Shown here piece after piece: positions 22,355 to 63,322 of a stretch of DNA of 64,000 nucleotides. Numbering within the stretch: the first letter of the stretch is position 1; the number at the start of each line of letters is the position of its first letter. The translations under genes were made by a program, and so were the position numbers. Location: positions 11,995,391 to 12,059,390 of the forward strand of contig OZ025212.1 of the NCBI GenBank assembly GCA_964019055.1, in the 5' to 3' direction. Origin of the DNA: Anthopleura xanthogrammica. Its lineage: Eukaryota > Cnidaria > Anthozoa > Actiniaria > Actiniidae. A model generated the notes under the pieces. That model made no database searches, had not been told where the DNA came from, and worked only from the letters and a program-made list of their open reading frames with translations.

Positions 22355-25300
22355 ATGTTTCATTCTTTATTGGTTTTTGCCGCATTTGCGTGTTTGCTGC
22401 CGTACGGTAAGTATAAAATGCATGGCAGATATCATCAATTTTTATCGGAATTATAAAGTTGAACATCAGTAGTTTAGAATCACCTTCTGGCTTTATTATT
22501 AGTAAACCGCTATAATACCACACTGTTCCGCGAACAAACGCTCGAAATTGCTAAATTGCTAGGGAAAGCTAATTTCATTAGGGGATTATAAGAGTTGATC
22601 CATATACAAAAGACTCTCTGAGGATACGGAAGTAAAACTGTGCAAAATCATATTTTTCCATCTGTGTAGATCAAACAGTGTCAACGAAACGAATATAAAC
22701 TGCCGTTAAAAAAGGACATGTTTCACTTTGATATCATATAAGTTTTAACCGTCTCCGAAACCGTTATGACGAAAACACTGACTTCCAAGTACTGACGCGC
22801 CCACTTCTTGGAAGTATAGTCTGTTTACACAGAGAAGCTTGATTCGGCCATAGTAAATATAGGGGTTCCCTCTATTAATCATGCTTCCTATAGGAAATCA
22901 TATGGTTTCGAGTGCAATTTGAAGTAAATTTGAAGGGTAAGTAGTATCTTTACTTTTCTATTCATTTCGCAAACAAAAGCCAGTCAAAATGTCTAAAGAA
23001 GTGCTTCATTGGGCTCAGAATCGCTTTCAAGGATATTTTAACGATTTACCTCGATTTTTGTAGTTAAATAATGAGCGAAGAGTGAAAATATCACGATACT
23101 TTGTTGAAAAACTTCATCAAAGCTTCGCTCGCCGATTGACAGTTTGCCAAGGAATTTATCTCTTGCTTGTTTACCAAGGGATTATGTCTTGCTCATTAAT
23201 TAAATCACACAAGAGATAAAAACTTTCAATTGGTGCTTTTGTGAGGTTTTCCTTCAATATTTATAGCATTTTTTCAGCTTCTTTTACCTTTAGTTTTCGT
23301 GTGGAGAAAAAATCTCGCCGTCATTCAACAAAAATACAAAATTCCTTTGAAATTTGACGTCATTGAAATCTAATTTAAGATTGGTACTTTGTCCTTTCCA
23401 TTATTTTTCAACCAATCAGAATGCGTTTTTGACAAAGAACATTGCACTGTGTTTCTTTTTTTTCTGCAATAGTATTTCAAAAAGCTGCACTGCTTTCAGC
23501 CAATAAGAATCGAGAAATTTTTTCATGTACATTATTAGGGCTAAAATAAGCGCGTAATGTACGTGGAAATAGCAAACCTTTAAAGCTTCATTTTCTTGAA
23601 TTTCGGTGTTACCGTGAGTTAAAATTATACGTGACGCGTGTATTGAAGATCATATAGATCATGAGATAAAGCAGTTTAGTCAGAAATACATCTCTGACAA
23701 AAAAGTTGCTTTTGACAATCATTTTAAAGCTTCGTGCTTCTCTTTGCACAGGGTCCCCTGTTAAATGTTATACTTGCTGTGTCAAGTATGAAATAGTTTA
23801 GAAACAGCGATGCGTGAAACGCAATGCCAACCCTCATCGACCCCTTTTTACATAGCTGAGATCATGAGATCAAGCTGTTTCGTAGAAATACATCTCTTTC
23901 AAAAAAGTTGCTTTGACAATAAATTTAAAACTTCGTGTTTCTCTTTGCACAGGGTCCCCTCTTAAATGTTATAATTGCTTTGACAATTTGAAAGTATTTA
24001 CAAGCTGCAAATCTCCGAAGAACCTGTGGAACGTAACAGATTGCTCAGCTGCAGGGCAAGGACTTGACCGTTGCGTTGTCCATAGGTAAGGAAGGAAAAC
24101 GGGGATACTTGGTGTGTTTTTTTGTAAACTCCCTATCTTTAGTTATTTTATCATTATGTTAATAATTTCACAGATCGCCTGATACGAAGAACGGGGTCAA
24201 AGTAATGAATGAATTCCGTACTTGCATTGCTGCTGCTACGTGTGTACATTACTGGCTCAATTGTCAATCATGGAAGAAGCACGACCCTAGCTCGGAGTGT
24301 GACGTACGATGTTGTAAAGACAATCTCTGTAACCAGGGAGAACCCGAACCACCGAAATATAAATTCTTCCAACCGTCAGGTATACATATATTTATTACTC
24401 ACTTTCAAAAGTTTAAAAACAACAGAGTTGCAGAAGAAGTTTCAGTTTCAAGGGTAATTTTTCTAATTTGGGTAACTCAACAGCACACAACATTTTGCTT
24501 CAGCCTTAAAAAATTTGCGCCACCATTTTGGAAAAAAATCTATTTTTCTGAAATCATTCTACTTGTTTTGCAAGTTGGCATCGCTTGGACAAAAAAAATT
24601 CTCTAAAACATTAAATAAAAGAAAAAGTTATTGGAGATTTGACTTCAGGGGCTAAATTTAAATTTTTTGAAAGTAGGTTCGTTGTAAAATTTTGGACAGG
24701 TTGTTGCACACATTTCCACAATATACACAGAGAGCGAGGCAAGGAACGGCGGAAGGAACTAAATAGTGGGGGTTTAAAATTACGCCAAAACAAAAACAAA
24801 AAAAGAAAAAAAAAATTAATAATAAAAAAAAAGAACCCGAGAACGCTAAAATCGCTGAAGCAAATCAGACAAAGTGAGCAAACTCGCCACAACAATTGTG
24901 GGGGGAAAACCTTGCCTAAAAAAAGGGGGGTCAAAATTTAATATGGGATCTAGCACCCTCGCCCCTCCTCGTCCCCCGCCTATGGAGACAAATTTTCAAA
25001 CAGTTCAAAACCCCTCGAAAACACAATTTCGTACCAACATTTTATTACCAAAATGTTCCTCAACTACTTTATTTAAAGATTTTCTTTAAAAAAATGAATC
25101 ACTTGTTGATTTTTATTTAAAATCATATAGCACTTTTTAAAAGTCCTCCTGAAAGCATATTTTCAAACTATATGAGATTTTAATCATTGTTGAATAATAA
25201 AACAACTATATAAGTGATTAAACCTTTTTTATATAATCACAGTAAATTACACTATAGTAAATTAATTTATCCATATATTACTCGGTTCAATTTTACAATT

Positions 25301-25846
25301 TTACACCTATGGTTACTGACCAAATACATTGTCCTTTGTTTCTTTGCAGGCAAAAACTTGTCTTGCTATACATGTTCCGACTTTCCAAGTGGGACCTATT
25401 TACCCGGGAGTCCCATTGTTCCAGATCCAAGAAACTGCACCAGCCCCGTCAAGCAGAAGTGTGCTCATTTCCGACTGCAGCCATACTTCATGCAAGACCG
25501 ATGCATCACTTTAAAGGTGAAAGCAAGAGTGCCAAGTGTCGGCAACAAGGTTCTCGACTTGACATATCGTGGCTGCAGCAGTATATATCACTGTAGCTTT
25601 ACTGAAGCGCTGTGGCGTTATGAGCTGAACAAAACAAGTAAGGAGGACCACACGGGTATACGCTATCTATCGGGCAAATCTTCGTGCTGCCATGGTAACC
25701 TATGTCATAGCACTACCGATAGTGATAATACCGATGATAGCAGCGTGCATAGTGCTGCCAATACTAATGTCAAACACCTGTCAACCGGTTTAGCCGGTTT
25801 TCTTTTCTTTGTTCTGATAACGATGATCAAAGCTCACATTGGTTGA
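22355..25846 (+). CDS. Ly6/uPAR two-domain GPI-anchored-type protein, gene D
   Basis: There are four exons: 22355-22406, 23953-24085, 24174-24379 and 25350-25846, with phases 1, 2 and 1; the product is 295 residues. Residues 1-17 are the shared signal peptide. Domain 1 (about 18-128) opens with CYNC and closes with RCCKDNLCN. Domain 2 (about 131-250) opens with CYTC and closes with CCHGNLCH, so the usual Asn after the last Cys is His here (Asp in gene A). A Ser/Thr/Asp-rich spacer (251-275) and a hydrophobic tail (about 276-292) suggest GPI anchoring. This is the intact version of the architecture of gene A and resembles uPAR-type multidomain Ly6 proteins in layout only. Intron 1 contains a broken duplicate of exon 2. 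The function and ligand are unknown. Confidence 0.87.
23752..23798 (+). pseudogene. Truncated duplicate of exon 2 in intron 1 of gene D
   Basis: The acceptor TTTGCACAG and the first bases of exon 2 (coding SPVKCYTC) are present, then the sequence jumps into intron-type DNA and reaches TAG. A tandem duplication placed the upstream intron segment of exon 2 twice (about 23650-23780 and 23783-23952). If spliced in, it would add a premature stop. Confidence 0.75.
24380..25349. other. Intron 3 of gene D
   Basis: This intron is 970 bp, compared with 3.3 kb in gene A. It contains A-rich runs (about 24780-24840) and no repeat shared with the gene A intron. I see no exon in it. Confidence 0.6.
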
Positions 25847-25876
25847 AGGATCACTGATGTAACACGTTGATGTAAA

Positions 25877-26215
25877 CCCATATATGGGTATGACTTTTAT
25901 GAAGATCACTGCATGCATGCGCAGTGGTTATCTATGTAAGGATCTTGTTTAGTCATGGTATATATATATATACTGATACTGATGTAGCTAGTTAACCTAT
26001 TAGTGATGTAAACCCATATATGGGCATGACATTTATAAAGATTGCTGCATGCATGCGCAGTGATTATCTATGTAAGGATCTTGTTTAGTCATGGTATATA
26101 TATATATATATATATACTGATACTGATATAGCTAGTTGACCTATCGTTGATGTAAACCCATATATTGGCATGACATTTATGAAGATCGCTGCATGCATGC
26201 GCAGTGATTATTATA
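25877..26215 (+). repeat. Tandem repeat, about 140-bp unit, 2.5 copies
   Basis: This is the paralogue of the array at 12248. Units begin at 25877, 26013 and 26157, and the TATATA tracts differ in length from the first array. The array lies directly after the gene D stop codon. Confidence 0.9.
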
Positions 26216-26343
26216 AGTAATAGCATGACTTGAGGGTGATTAGTGATTAAATGTCCCCGAAAGCCGAGGGAGGTTTTGTTGAAGTCCTGACGCAGTGTTG
26301 TGTTAAAAATCTTAAAACATAGAAGCTAAGACCAAAAGGATGC

Positions 26344-26580
26344 ATGGGAAAGTCAAGTAAGCCAAATTCCAATACATTTTCTTTAAGCTGTATAAACGTG
26401 TTTTTCGATTTTAATGATATCAAGAAGACAAGGACATTATACTTTTGTCCTGCATATTGTTTATTTCTGGCCAGAGTGGTATATTCGCAGCCGAGAGCAG
26501 GTGAAATTAAGCAAAACCTTCATATAGCTGCCAACCTGGTCAAGTCCCGCCAGCCTTCTCTACCACGGCGACCAAAATAG
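26344..26580 (+). CDS. Conserved 78-codon ORF in the 3' flank of gene D (hypothetical)
   Basis: This is the paralogue of the ORF at 12705, with identical length and no indels. The differences are four amino-acid changes (H/N, F/S, L/I, F/S) and five silent ones. No domain is recognised and no start context is convincing. Homology between the two flanks ends about 190 bp further on, near 26775. Confidence 0.35.
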   Translation: MGKSSKPNSNTFSLSCINVFFDFNDIKKTRTLYFCPAYCLFLARVVYSQPRAGEIKQNLHIAANLVKSRQPSLPRRPK

Positions 26581-26599
26581 TAGCATTACTAAAAACCAG

Positions 26600-27410
26600 A
26601 CACTAACTTCTACTAACTTTTCTGGGCCGTTCTAACCTTCCATGAAAATGTTTGCTTAATTTTTTTCCATATCTCCTGACTCATTAGAAGGTTCATGTTT
26701 ATGTTTTGCGTTCACTTATCTTTCTTGAACAAGTTTGCTTCAAACATTTCGTTAGCAGACATGAAATCACTGTCTTGCAAGATGTTGACAGTACAGTTAA
26801 GTGGATCCGACGTGATGTGGCGGTGTATGGCTGCTCTTTCTGTCAAAGCACTTGGAATCAGTCAGGGCTATTTTTCTTTGATTTTCACTTCTGCGTAGAA
26901 ATTTCGTAAAATCTCGTTTAAAGTTCTTTCGGAGCAATGGATTTGAAATGAATATCTTCGGGCTTTTTTGTTTTTGCTTGAATTGTTTAATTTGGTTCAG
27001 CTGCTCCTGGTCTTAATCTGAATTCTCGCTGCTGATTAGTAGGTTTTAACATGGATAATGAAAATATCACCGTCCTTATATTATCCGTGGTTATAACTTG
27101 AAAATTATTTTCAAAACTTTTCCACAAAAAGCCGTATCCTTGGAGAATCTGATTACGAGGTGCTACGTATTTCCTTTCATCCACAACATTGCTTGGGGAG
27201 AGGAGAGGATTGCAATACGAAGAAGTAAGGAGATCAAAGCAAAGAGTCAAAAATGCATACTAACGGTTCCAATTATTTTCCATGATCATAGGTAAAAAAG
27301 ACACCAACTTTTTGCACTGTTATTAGGGACCTCTTCGTGAAGCCGAAATAAATTTTCAATAATTTATCTAAACTAAATTACTAATCAAGTTAATTCATTT
27401 TTATCGTGCA
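26600..27410. other. Intergenic DNA without a supported gene
   Basis: The first part is still homologous to 12960-13130. After about 26775 it is unique, and the short open frames show no motif or repeat support. Confidence 0.55.
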
Positions 27411-28709
27411 ATAGACCCTTATGGCGTCTATGACATCAAACGAGGAGAATGAGAATGTCCCGGATGTCGAAACCCAATCATATCAAAGTCATTGCATGCT
27501 TATTTGAACATTTAGCATATATTGGCTCCAGTCCTCCAAATTGCTTCTTGACATGCGCGGTGTCATTTGACTCTAGAAACGTGACATGGAACATGACACA
27601 TTTTCAATGTGAAGGACGCAAAGAAAATGAGGCAGTGTAAGATTCTTAAGAGAATATCGACAAAATTTCTCAAGATAAGCCAAAGAATTGAAAGAAAGCT
27701 CAAACTAGGGATAACAGTCTTTATAAGATAGAGATCATAGAGGTCGGCAAATCGATAAACCTGTTAAAATTCATTTCCAAAGGGTCGGTATAGTGCTAAG
27801 TATGACAAATACATTTGTTATTCTGCTATTGATTTAACACCATGAATCTCCGATTCTTTCAAAATCTCCTTTATCATTCCTTCTATAACAGATTCGCTAG
27901 TATTTTCGTGTACTATTTGCTTCGAAATCGTATCGCGTAAATAAGATAGCTGAAGTAAAATTAAAGAAGTCATTAAGTGCTACGCTAGAGCTTAATAAAT
28001 CAAGCGGTTTAGCTTGAAATATAACTTTATTTCTGGAACACAACCGCCGATTGACTTACTCGTTTATTTCGCAAGTAAAACTTGGGGAAAATAATTCAAT
28101 TTTGGGCCGCTTGCCCCATCTCCTATTCTACGCCTCAGTTGCCCCGAAAGGTTAGCACTGAAGCAAAATACCACCAGTCTGCATAATTCAGGGCTCATTT
28201 CCCGCATTAAAAAAAAATCAAAATTTCATGTATTATATATCAAAATGCGCCAAAATTAATCTTCTTTTCATATTTGGCGGTACTTTTAACATCTGAGCAT
28301 GCGCTTTTTAGTAGCTCACAGAAGTCGGAAAGTCTCTTCAAGAGACGTCAATTGCCAACCTAAAGTTCAAAAATCCCGTGAGAAATATTTCATTCTTTAA
28401 CAATACGTAATATGAAATGAAGACCTCATAAAACGAAGTTTTAGAATCTGTAGGTACCTAAGTCAAAAGTCCACGCGAAAGTACATAAAAAAAGGAAAAA
28501 GTACAAAATTTTGCGTGTTTAAGACTTGACCTCAGCTGCGTGACGTGACACATGAAACCCATATAGGCTGATGTTAACCGTGACTTTGATATGATTTCCA
28601 CTAGCAGCATCCGGGACTGGAACGCCACGGATTTCAAAACACAATCATAATCACTGCTCGGACTCCTCGTTTGACGTCATAGACGCCATATTCGAAACTG
28701 AGGGTCTAT
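27411..28709. mobile_element. 1.3-kb non-autonomous DNA transposon-like element
   Basis: The ends are inverted: ATAGACCCTTATGGCGTCTA plus TGACATCAAACGAGGAG at the left, and CTCGTTTGACGTCA with GACGCCATATT and GGGTCTAT at the right. The interior is AT-rich, without a transposase frame. The right end contains about 10 extra bases between the terminal GGGTCTAT and the shared block. Confidence 0.65.
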
Positions 28710-29887
28710 CAAAAGCAACTGAAATACGTCATCGCGCCATCTTTGTAACTAAATCTAACTTTTCTGAGTCAGGCATGCGTACTTCCTACCTCATACACTT
28801 CTCTTAAGTTTCAATACCTTATTTAGATTGAGTATTATGAAAAGTCAATATTTTCAGTCCTAATGTTTCTTCAGTGGGAGCGCCCGGGAGAGTTTGAAAT
28901 CGGCAATAGGCTTTGAGTCAAATTCAAGTGAGGTCATCCTCATGTTTGTTTTAGCCCGAATACATAGCACTACTGGAAGGTGTCACTGCACTATGCGTTT
29001 GACTTACTTTGAGTTTGATTCTTTTTATTTTCCATTCTCACGGTGACCCAATTCCGAGTCGAACGTCCAAGACCATCAGATTATCATTGTCATTGACTCT
29101 AGAGGGTTTCTTCACTTGCATATGGATATGGGATGTGTATAGGATGGCGCAAGTGTTGCTGAGCGAAAAGTTTCTTGAGTCGGTTAATATTAGCAGTTTC
29201 GTGGTCGAGGAAAAAATTGGGTCTATTTGTTATTACGGTTCATTGAAGGACCGTTTTAAGGGACATATTTCCAAGATGGCACCTATTTTGCACCCTAAAA
29301 CAATCCCACAATGCTCTGTAATGACAACGTGACCAATTTTTCCTCAACCTTGGAATAGCTTATAGGTTTGGTTACTGTGTCGGTGGTTGGTTGTTTCTCG
29401 GACGGTGTTTTCTAGATCTGTGGCTTGTTTCTGTGATGTGTTGGTAGGTTTTTGTTGTGCGCACTTTGTGTCTCTCAAGTGTTTCCTGTTACACTTGTTG
29501 TTGCAGCCGTCAGTTAACTTCAACTTGTGTGAGCTAGGGGGCGAGGCCTTAGAAAACTAGCATCGTCATGTGCCAGTTTGGAACTCTATATTTCCATGGC
29601 GGAAAAAAAATATTTACTTTCCATTCTTCTGCTTTAACGTGATGTTGACGCTGTTTCGAGGTCTAGAACATTCAGTCTAGATCTAGTTTTGAACAAAAAG
29701 GCCAATAAAAAAGACCAAATAAAAGCTATTGGTTTAATAGAATGCAATATCACTGAGTAACGGCCTAGTGAACAAACTTCGACGTGCTGCAAGGGGTCTG
29801 TCTATACACATACAATATCTTAAATGCCTTCTCCCTGAAGGTTTAAGGAAATCGATTGTAGTCATATCACTGTGAACCGAACAAGAA
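28710..29887. other. Upstream region of the Calx-beta gene
   Basis: I see no exon. A 107-codon frame at 29009-29332 has no recognisable motif. A fragment with the GACGTGCTGCAAGGGGTCT end of the small TIR family lies at about 29780-29800, less than 110 bp before the start codon, so part of the proximal promoter is transposon-derived. Confidence 0.5.
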
Positions 29888-59860
<29,973 letters not shown>

Positions 59861-60114
59861 GTAAGGGGATTCAGTGCACCCACATTCATCTACTTGACGT
59901 CCCATACATCTATTTATTTTTCCACCCATCCTCCCTTTTATCTATCCATCCACCTACCAGCATCCAACCACCATTCCATTCAACGATCCTTACATTTACC
60001 CAGCCAGCCACCCAGCCTTACCCAGCCACCCAGCCAGCCGTCCGTCTGTTCCTCCTATCAATTCTCGAAGCATTGATGATTCATAATTGATAAAGTATTT
60101 TTTCTGTCTTCTAG

Positions 60115-60161
60115 ATCGCATGATGATGCAGAAAGCACAAGGTAATAAAATGTATGTTTAA
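60115..60161 (+). CDS. Possible terminal exon of the Calx-beta gene
   Basis: A strong acceptor (TTTTTTCTGTCTTCTAG) precedes a frame that, entered in phase 1 like all previous domain boundaries, reads NRMMMQKAQGNKMYV and stops at TAA 60159-60161. There is no homology to support it. Confidence 0.25.
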
Positions 60162-60579
60162 GGCAGCTTGGAACGGTTTTGCTTGAACGCGCGCGCACTC
60201 TATGGACGATGACATAGGCATTGTTATTTGAATTTGCAAAAAAAAATTGTCCCAAGCATTTTCATATTCAAACTAAAAAAAGAAAAGAAAAATCAAAATT
60301 TATGAGGTGAAATTTCTTCAAAATTTGCATATGGCTTTGTTTTATGTTTTTTGAAAACTTTAAGGGGAAAAACATTCTATAATTAAGAGGGAACTATTGA
60401 AAACAAATTTTTCTTTCGTGAAATGGAAGATTACGTAAATATACTTAGTTGAATTACGCGGTTTTTTAAACGTTCACCCATTTATACTTTTTAAATGAAA
60501 ACTTTGATGGCATAAGAAGGGTTCTGATGTTGTCATAAATCAATCACGCCAATACTCCGGATCCAATTTCGAGTTCTCT

Positions 60580-60715
60580 GTTGCTCAGGGTTAGCCTCAG
60601 TGTCGAATATTCATGTGTTCAAGTGAATGTCCGTGGAATTTTAAAGTGTTTGTATGGTATGTTGAAGTTGTGTATTCTTTACTTTACCATAAGGGCTAAC
60701 CCTGAGTATCAGAGA
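60580..60715. mobile_element. MITE related to 49187-49454
   Basis: Ends CTCAGGGTTAGCCTCAG and GGCTAACCCTGAG form a hairpin. The interior shares TCCGTGGAATTT and TTCTTTACTTTACC, in reverse orientation, with the element at 49187. Confidence 0.7.
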
Positions 60716-60922
60716 TACATCGATCCCGATGAATTTACAGTCAAATCAGCTCAAACCTACCCCCTAGGCTCCATTAATGATCTCATTATTTGAATATATT
60801 TAGTTGATTATTCACTCTGAGTTTTCATCAAAAAAATCGGAAGACTCCATACTTCACATTCATTCCACAACTAAAACTCTAAGGGATGGTCATGCTGGGG
60901 AGTTTTTCTACCTTGGCATGGA

Positions 60923-61098
60923 AATAGAACATTTTCGAGATGCGCGAGCGCTTTCAAAAATATCGAAAGCGCAGACATGAAAAAGAGACATTTTCGGGCG
61001 AGATCACGCGCGATATTGACACTGCCCGAAAATGCCTTGAGATCATGTCTGCACCTGCGATATTTTTGAAAGCGCTCGCGCATCTCGAAAATGGTCTA
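60923..61098. mobile_element. Hairpin element with three nested stems
   Basis: The outer arms contain CATTTTCGAGATGCGCGAGC and GCTTTCAAAAATATCG. The middle arms are GCAGACATGA and TCATGTCTGC. The inner arms are CATTTTCGGGC and GCCCGAAAATG. The short mirrored ORFs on both strands here are products of the palindrome. Confidence 0.75.
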
Positions 61099-61627
61099 TT
61101 GTTGAAGAATCCGGTCAAAACTCAAATAGAAAATTGTCATTGACACCCATATGTCAGTGCTTAAATACTAATGAAGAGGACTTTTTTGGGTATAAATTCC
61201 ATGTATGTGACGTGAATGGGCGCTCCAATTGGACCTAACACTTATGAATTATTCATGGCTTTTTTAAAATGAGTTTTAATGTGTTCGCTTCGCCGCGGAC
61301 ACATGCATGTATATCTAGAGTGTGTAGACCCAAACCATAACTTTGCCATACACAATAAAATCGTATCTTAAGTATTTAAAACATTTTTTAGAACTAATTA
61401 ACAGCTAGTACGGGGCAAAAAAGGGGGAGGGGGTTGAGCTACCGGAAAGAAGGATTTCGGTCCGGCCCAGGCGATCGATGGAGTGAGACAGGGAGGAGTG
61501 ATTAGAAAAGGACTTTGACATGATGTTTGCATAGGTCTTTATTCGCTCTAAATGATTGGTTACAACTGTGCTGTGTCTCCAGGTAGAAGAAGAGACTAAC
61601 TAACAACAGGAAGAAGTAATTAACTAC

Positions 61628-61900
61628 CAGCTGATCTGAAATAGTGACGCAGAGTTGACGTCACTGCAAAACTGAAGTGTCATGAAGCCTGCGAAAATCG
61701 ACTTACAAAAAGTTATATCTGAGATAAGGTGAGGTTATTGATATTTTGTATAAAATTAGTATGATATTCATCATCTAGTGAGAAAAGAAAAGAAAAAATT
61801 AACTGTTTCCAGAGTCTTCTGGCTACTACGGATAACACCTCAGTTTTGCAAATTTTCTGATTCGCTAATATTTTCACATAACCGTTTGTAATGGCAGCTG
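61628..61900. mobile_element. CAGCTGATCT-ended MITE, fullest copy
   Basis: Left end CAGCTGATCTGAAATAGTGA; right end contains CTCAGTTTTGCAAATTTTCT and GGCAGCTGACTG. Related copies are at 888-965 and 33494-33774. Confidence 0.65.
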
Positions 61901-62622
61901 ACTGAACTGATTAATTAGGAAACAGTCATTATTTACGATCGGGATGGGGGGGGGGGGAGGGGGTGGGGTGGGGTTGGAGGATTTAGAGGGGATCGTTTTC
62001 TACACAAGTGGAGGAGAATCAGCCAAAAAAAGAAGAGGTATGAAAGCGGGATCACTAAGTAGCAACCACTAGAAGGAAAGGATGATAAAAAGGTAGTGCG
62101 TTTGTAGAGAGGAGCAGGCAATCTTTATGATGCAACAAATATCCTCCGACCTGCTCCCCCCCCCCCACCTCTACTACCACCTGACCATCCCTAGGCAATA
62201 AATAATGACCGGTCCCTTAATCTGGCAAAACGGTCGATCGCGATAGAGCTCACTAGTTCAAATAGTAGAACACTTTACAATAAAGAAAAAGAGTTCTGCC
62301 TAAAATGACTCTTAGCAAAAGCTTTGAAAAAGACTAAGTATTTGTTTGTTACGCAAACATCAATACTTTCCTCAGTACGCATGCTTGGAATTGTACAAAA
62401 CTGAAACTGGTTTCTGCTGTAAAAGAACTGGACATCTGCAGCTTTTGTTTACGACTAAAACAAGTCTTTATTAAAGAACTGGAAAATAGTGTCAATAAAC
62501 TTGCATATGAACAGGAAATATTCAAAATGGCTGACCAACCAACAAAGCGTTACAAACGGCTCGTCATTGGTCGAAATTTGTACAGCTGGTTTGTCTGTTA
62601 AAAAACCATTGAAATGAAAGAT

Positions 62623-62730
62623 ATAGAGGATATTACATGAGCGCCAGGAGATACGAATTTTATCTTCGAGTGTTCAACACGAGAAGATAAAATTCGTATT
62701 TCCAAGCGCCAATGTAATATTCTGTTTATT
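62623..62730. mobile_element. Hairpin element Z, copy 2
   Basis: It shares the ends and the GGAGATACGAATTTTATCTT arm with 30961-31118 but lacks the inner second stem, so it is a 50-bp shorter version. Confidence 0.75.
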
Positions 62731-62826
62731 AAATAATTATCAATGAAAAAGAAAATAAACCTTTTTCGAGCTTTTTTTCTAGTATGTAACCATAGTGATG
62801 ATATTTTCACATGTGAAAATAACATG

Positions 62827-63180
62827 TTTTATTATATCCATTTTGAAATCACTAGCAAATCCTGTAATCTGATTGGCTCTCAGTAGATTGATTCAAGCAC
62901 GAATCGCACTATTTTGAGTCCGAATCGCATCTTTTTGTCAGCCAATCACAATGCAACACTAGAAAAGGTAACCAATCAGATTACAGGATTGTATGTAATC
63001 AGCCAATCAGATTACAGCAAATAAGGAACATAAAATGGAGCTTTTTTCAAGTTTGACTGCAATTTTTTGTTACAAAAAGAAACAAAATGGATGATTTTAA
63101 CAGCTACTTATTAATAAATACTTTTGTACTTGTACAAATTTAGTGTCTATCTAATATGATTTCCAAATGGATATAATAAA
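62827..63180. mobile_element. MITE with TTATTATATCC ends, inverted copy
   Basis: It is the reverse complement of 7667-8024, with the same CCAATCA-rich interior. It is followed directly by the hairpin at 63184, just as in the other copy. Confidence 0.7.
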
Positions 63181-63183
63181 GTG

Positions 63184-63322
63184 ATAATTGAACTTCATGT
63201 CGTGCAATTTTGGTCTGATATCAAACTTGCGATTACAAATCACACTCCCGCTACGCGGTCGTGTGATTTTGTTATCGCGCGTTTGATATCAGACCAAATT
63301 GTACTCCACTTAGTTCAATTAC
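63184..63322. mobile_element. Hairpin element (about 140 bp), inverted copy of 7523-7663
   Basis: Arms TTTGGTCTGATATCAAAC and AATTGAAC, centre CGCTACGCGGTCGTGTG. It is always next to the MITE with TTATTATATCC ends. Confidence 0.7.

Larger units (their letters stand above)
18736..22950 (+). repeat. 4215-bp tandem duplication, unit 2
   Basis: This is the second copy of the unit at 14521. Identity continues into 22951-23275, the original first intron of gene D, and then drops at a T-rich tract near 23276. It carries gene C exon 2 and gene D exon 1. Confidence 0.9.
60162..62622. other. Intergenic or terminal region, repeats only
   Basis: Apart from the elements listed (60580, 60923, 61628), this is AT-rich DNA with G- and C-runs (61946-61960 and 62157-62166) and no supportable exon. 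If the Calx-beta gene continued, no further domain exon is visible before the window ends. Confidence 0.55.

Noticed and set aside
14987..22523. Repeated minus-strand ORFs of 71-79 codons at 4215-bp spacing
   Set aside because: Their identity at two sites comes only from the tandem duplication. They overlap plus-strand exon 2 or introns and show no domain.
29009..29332. 107-codon ORF upstream of the Calx-beta gene
   Set aside because: No recognisable motif, no paralogue in the window and no splice or promoter support.
60871..61143. Mirrored ORFs MRERFQKYRRCRHD and MRERFQKYRKRRHE on opposite strands
   Set aside because: Both are produced by the same long palindrome, so their similarity is structural, not evidence for a protein.
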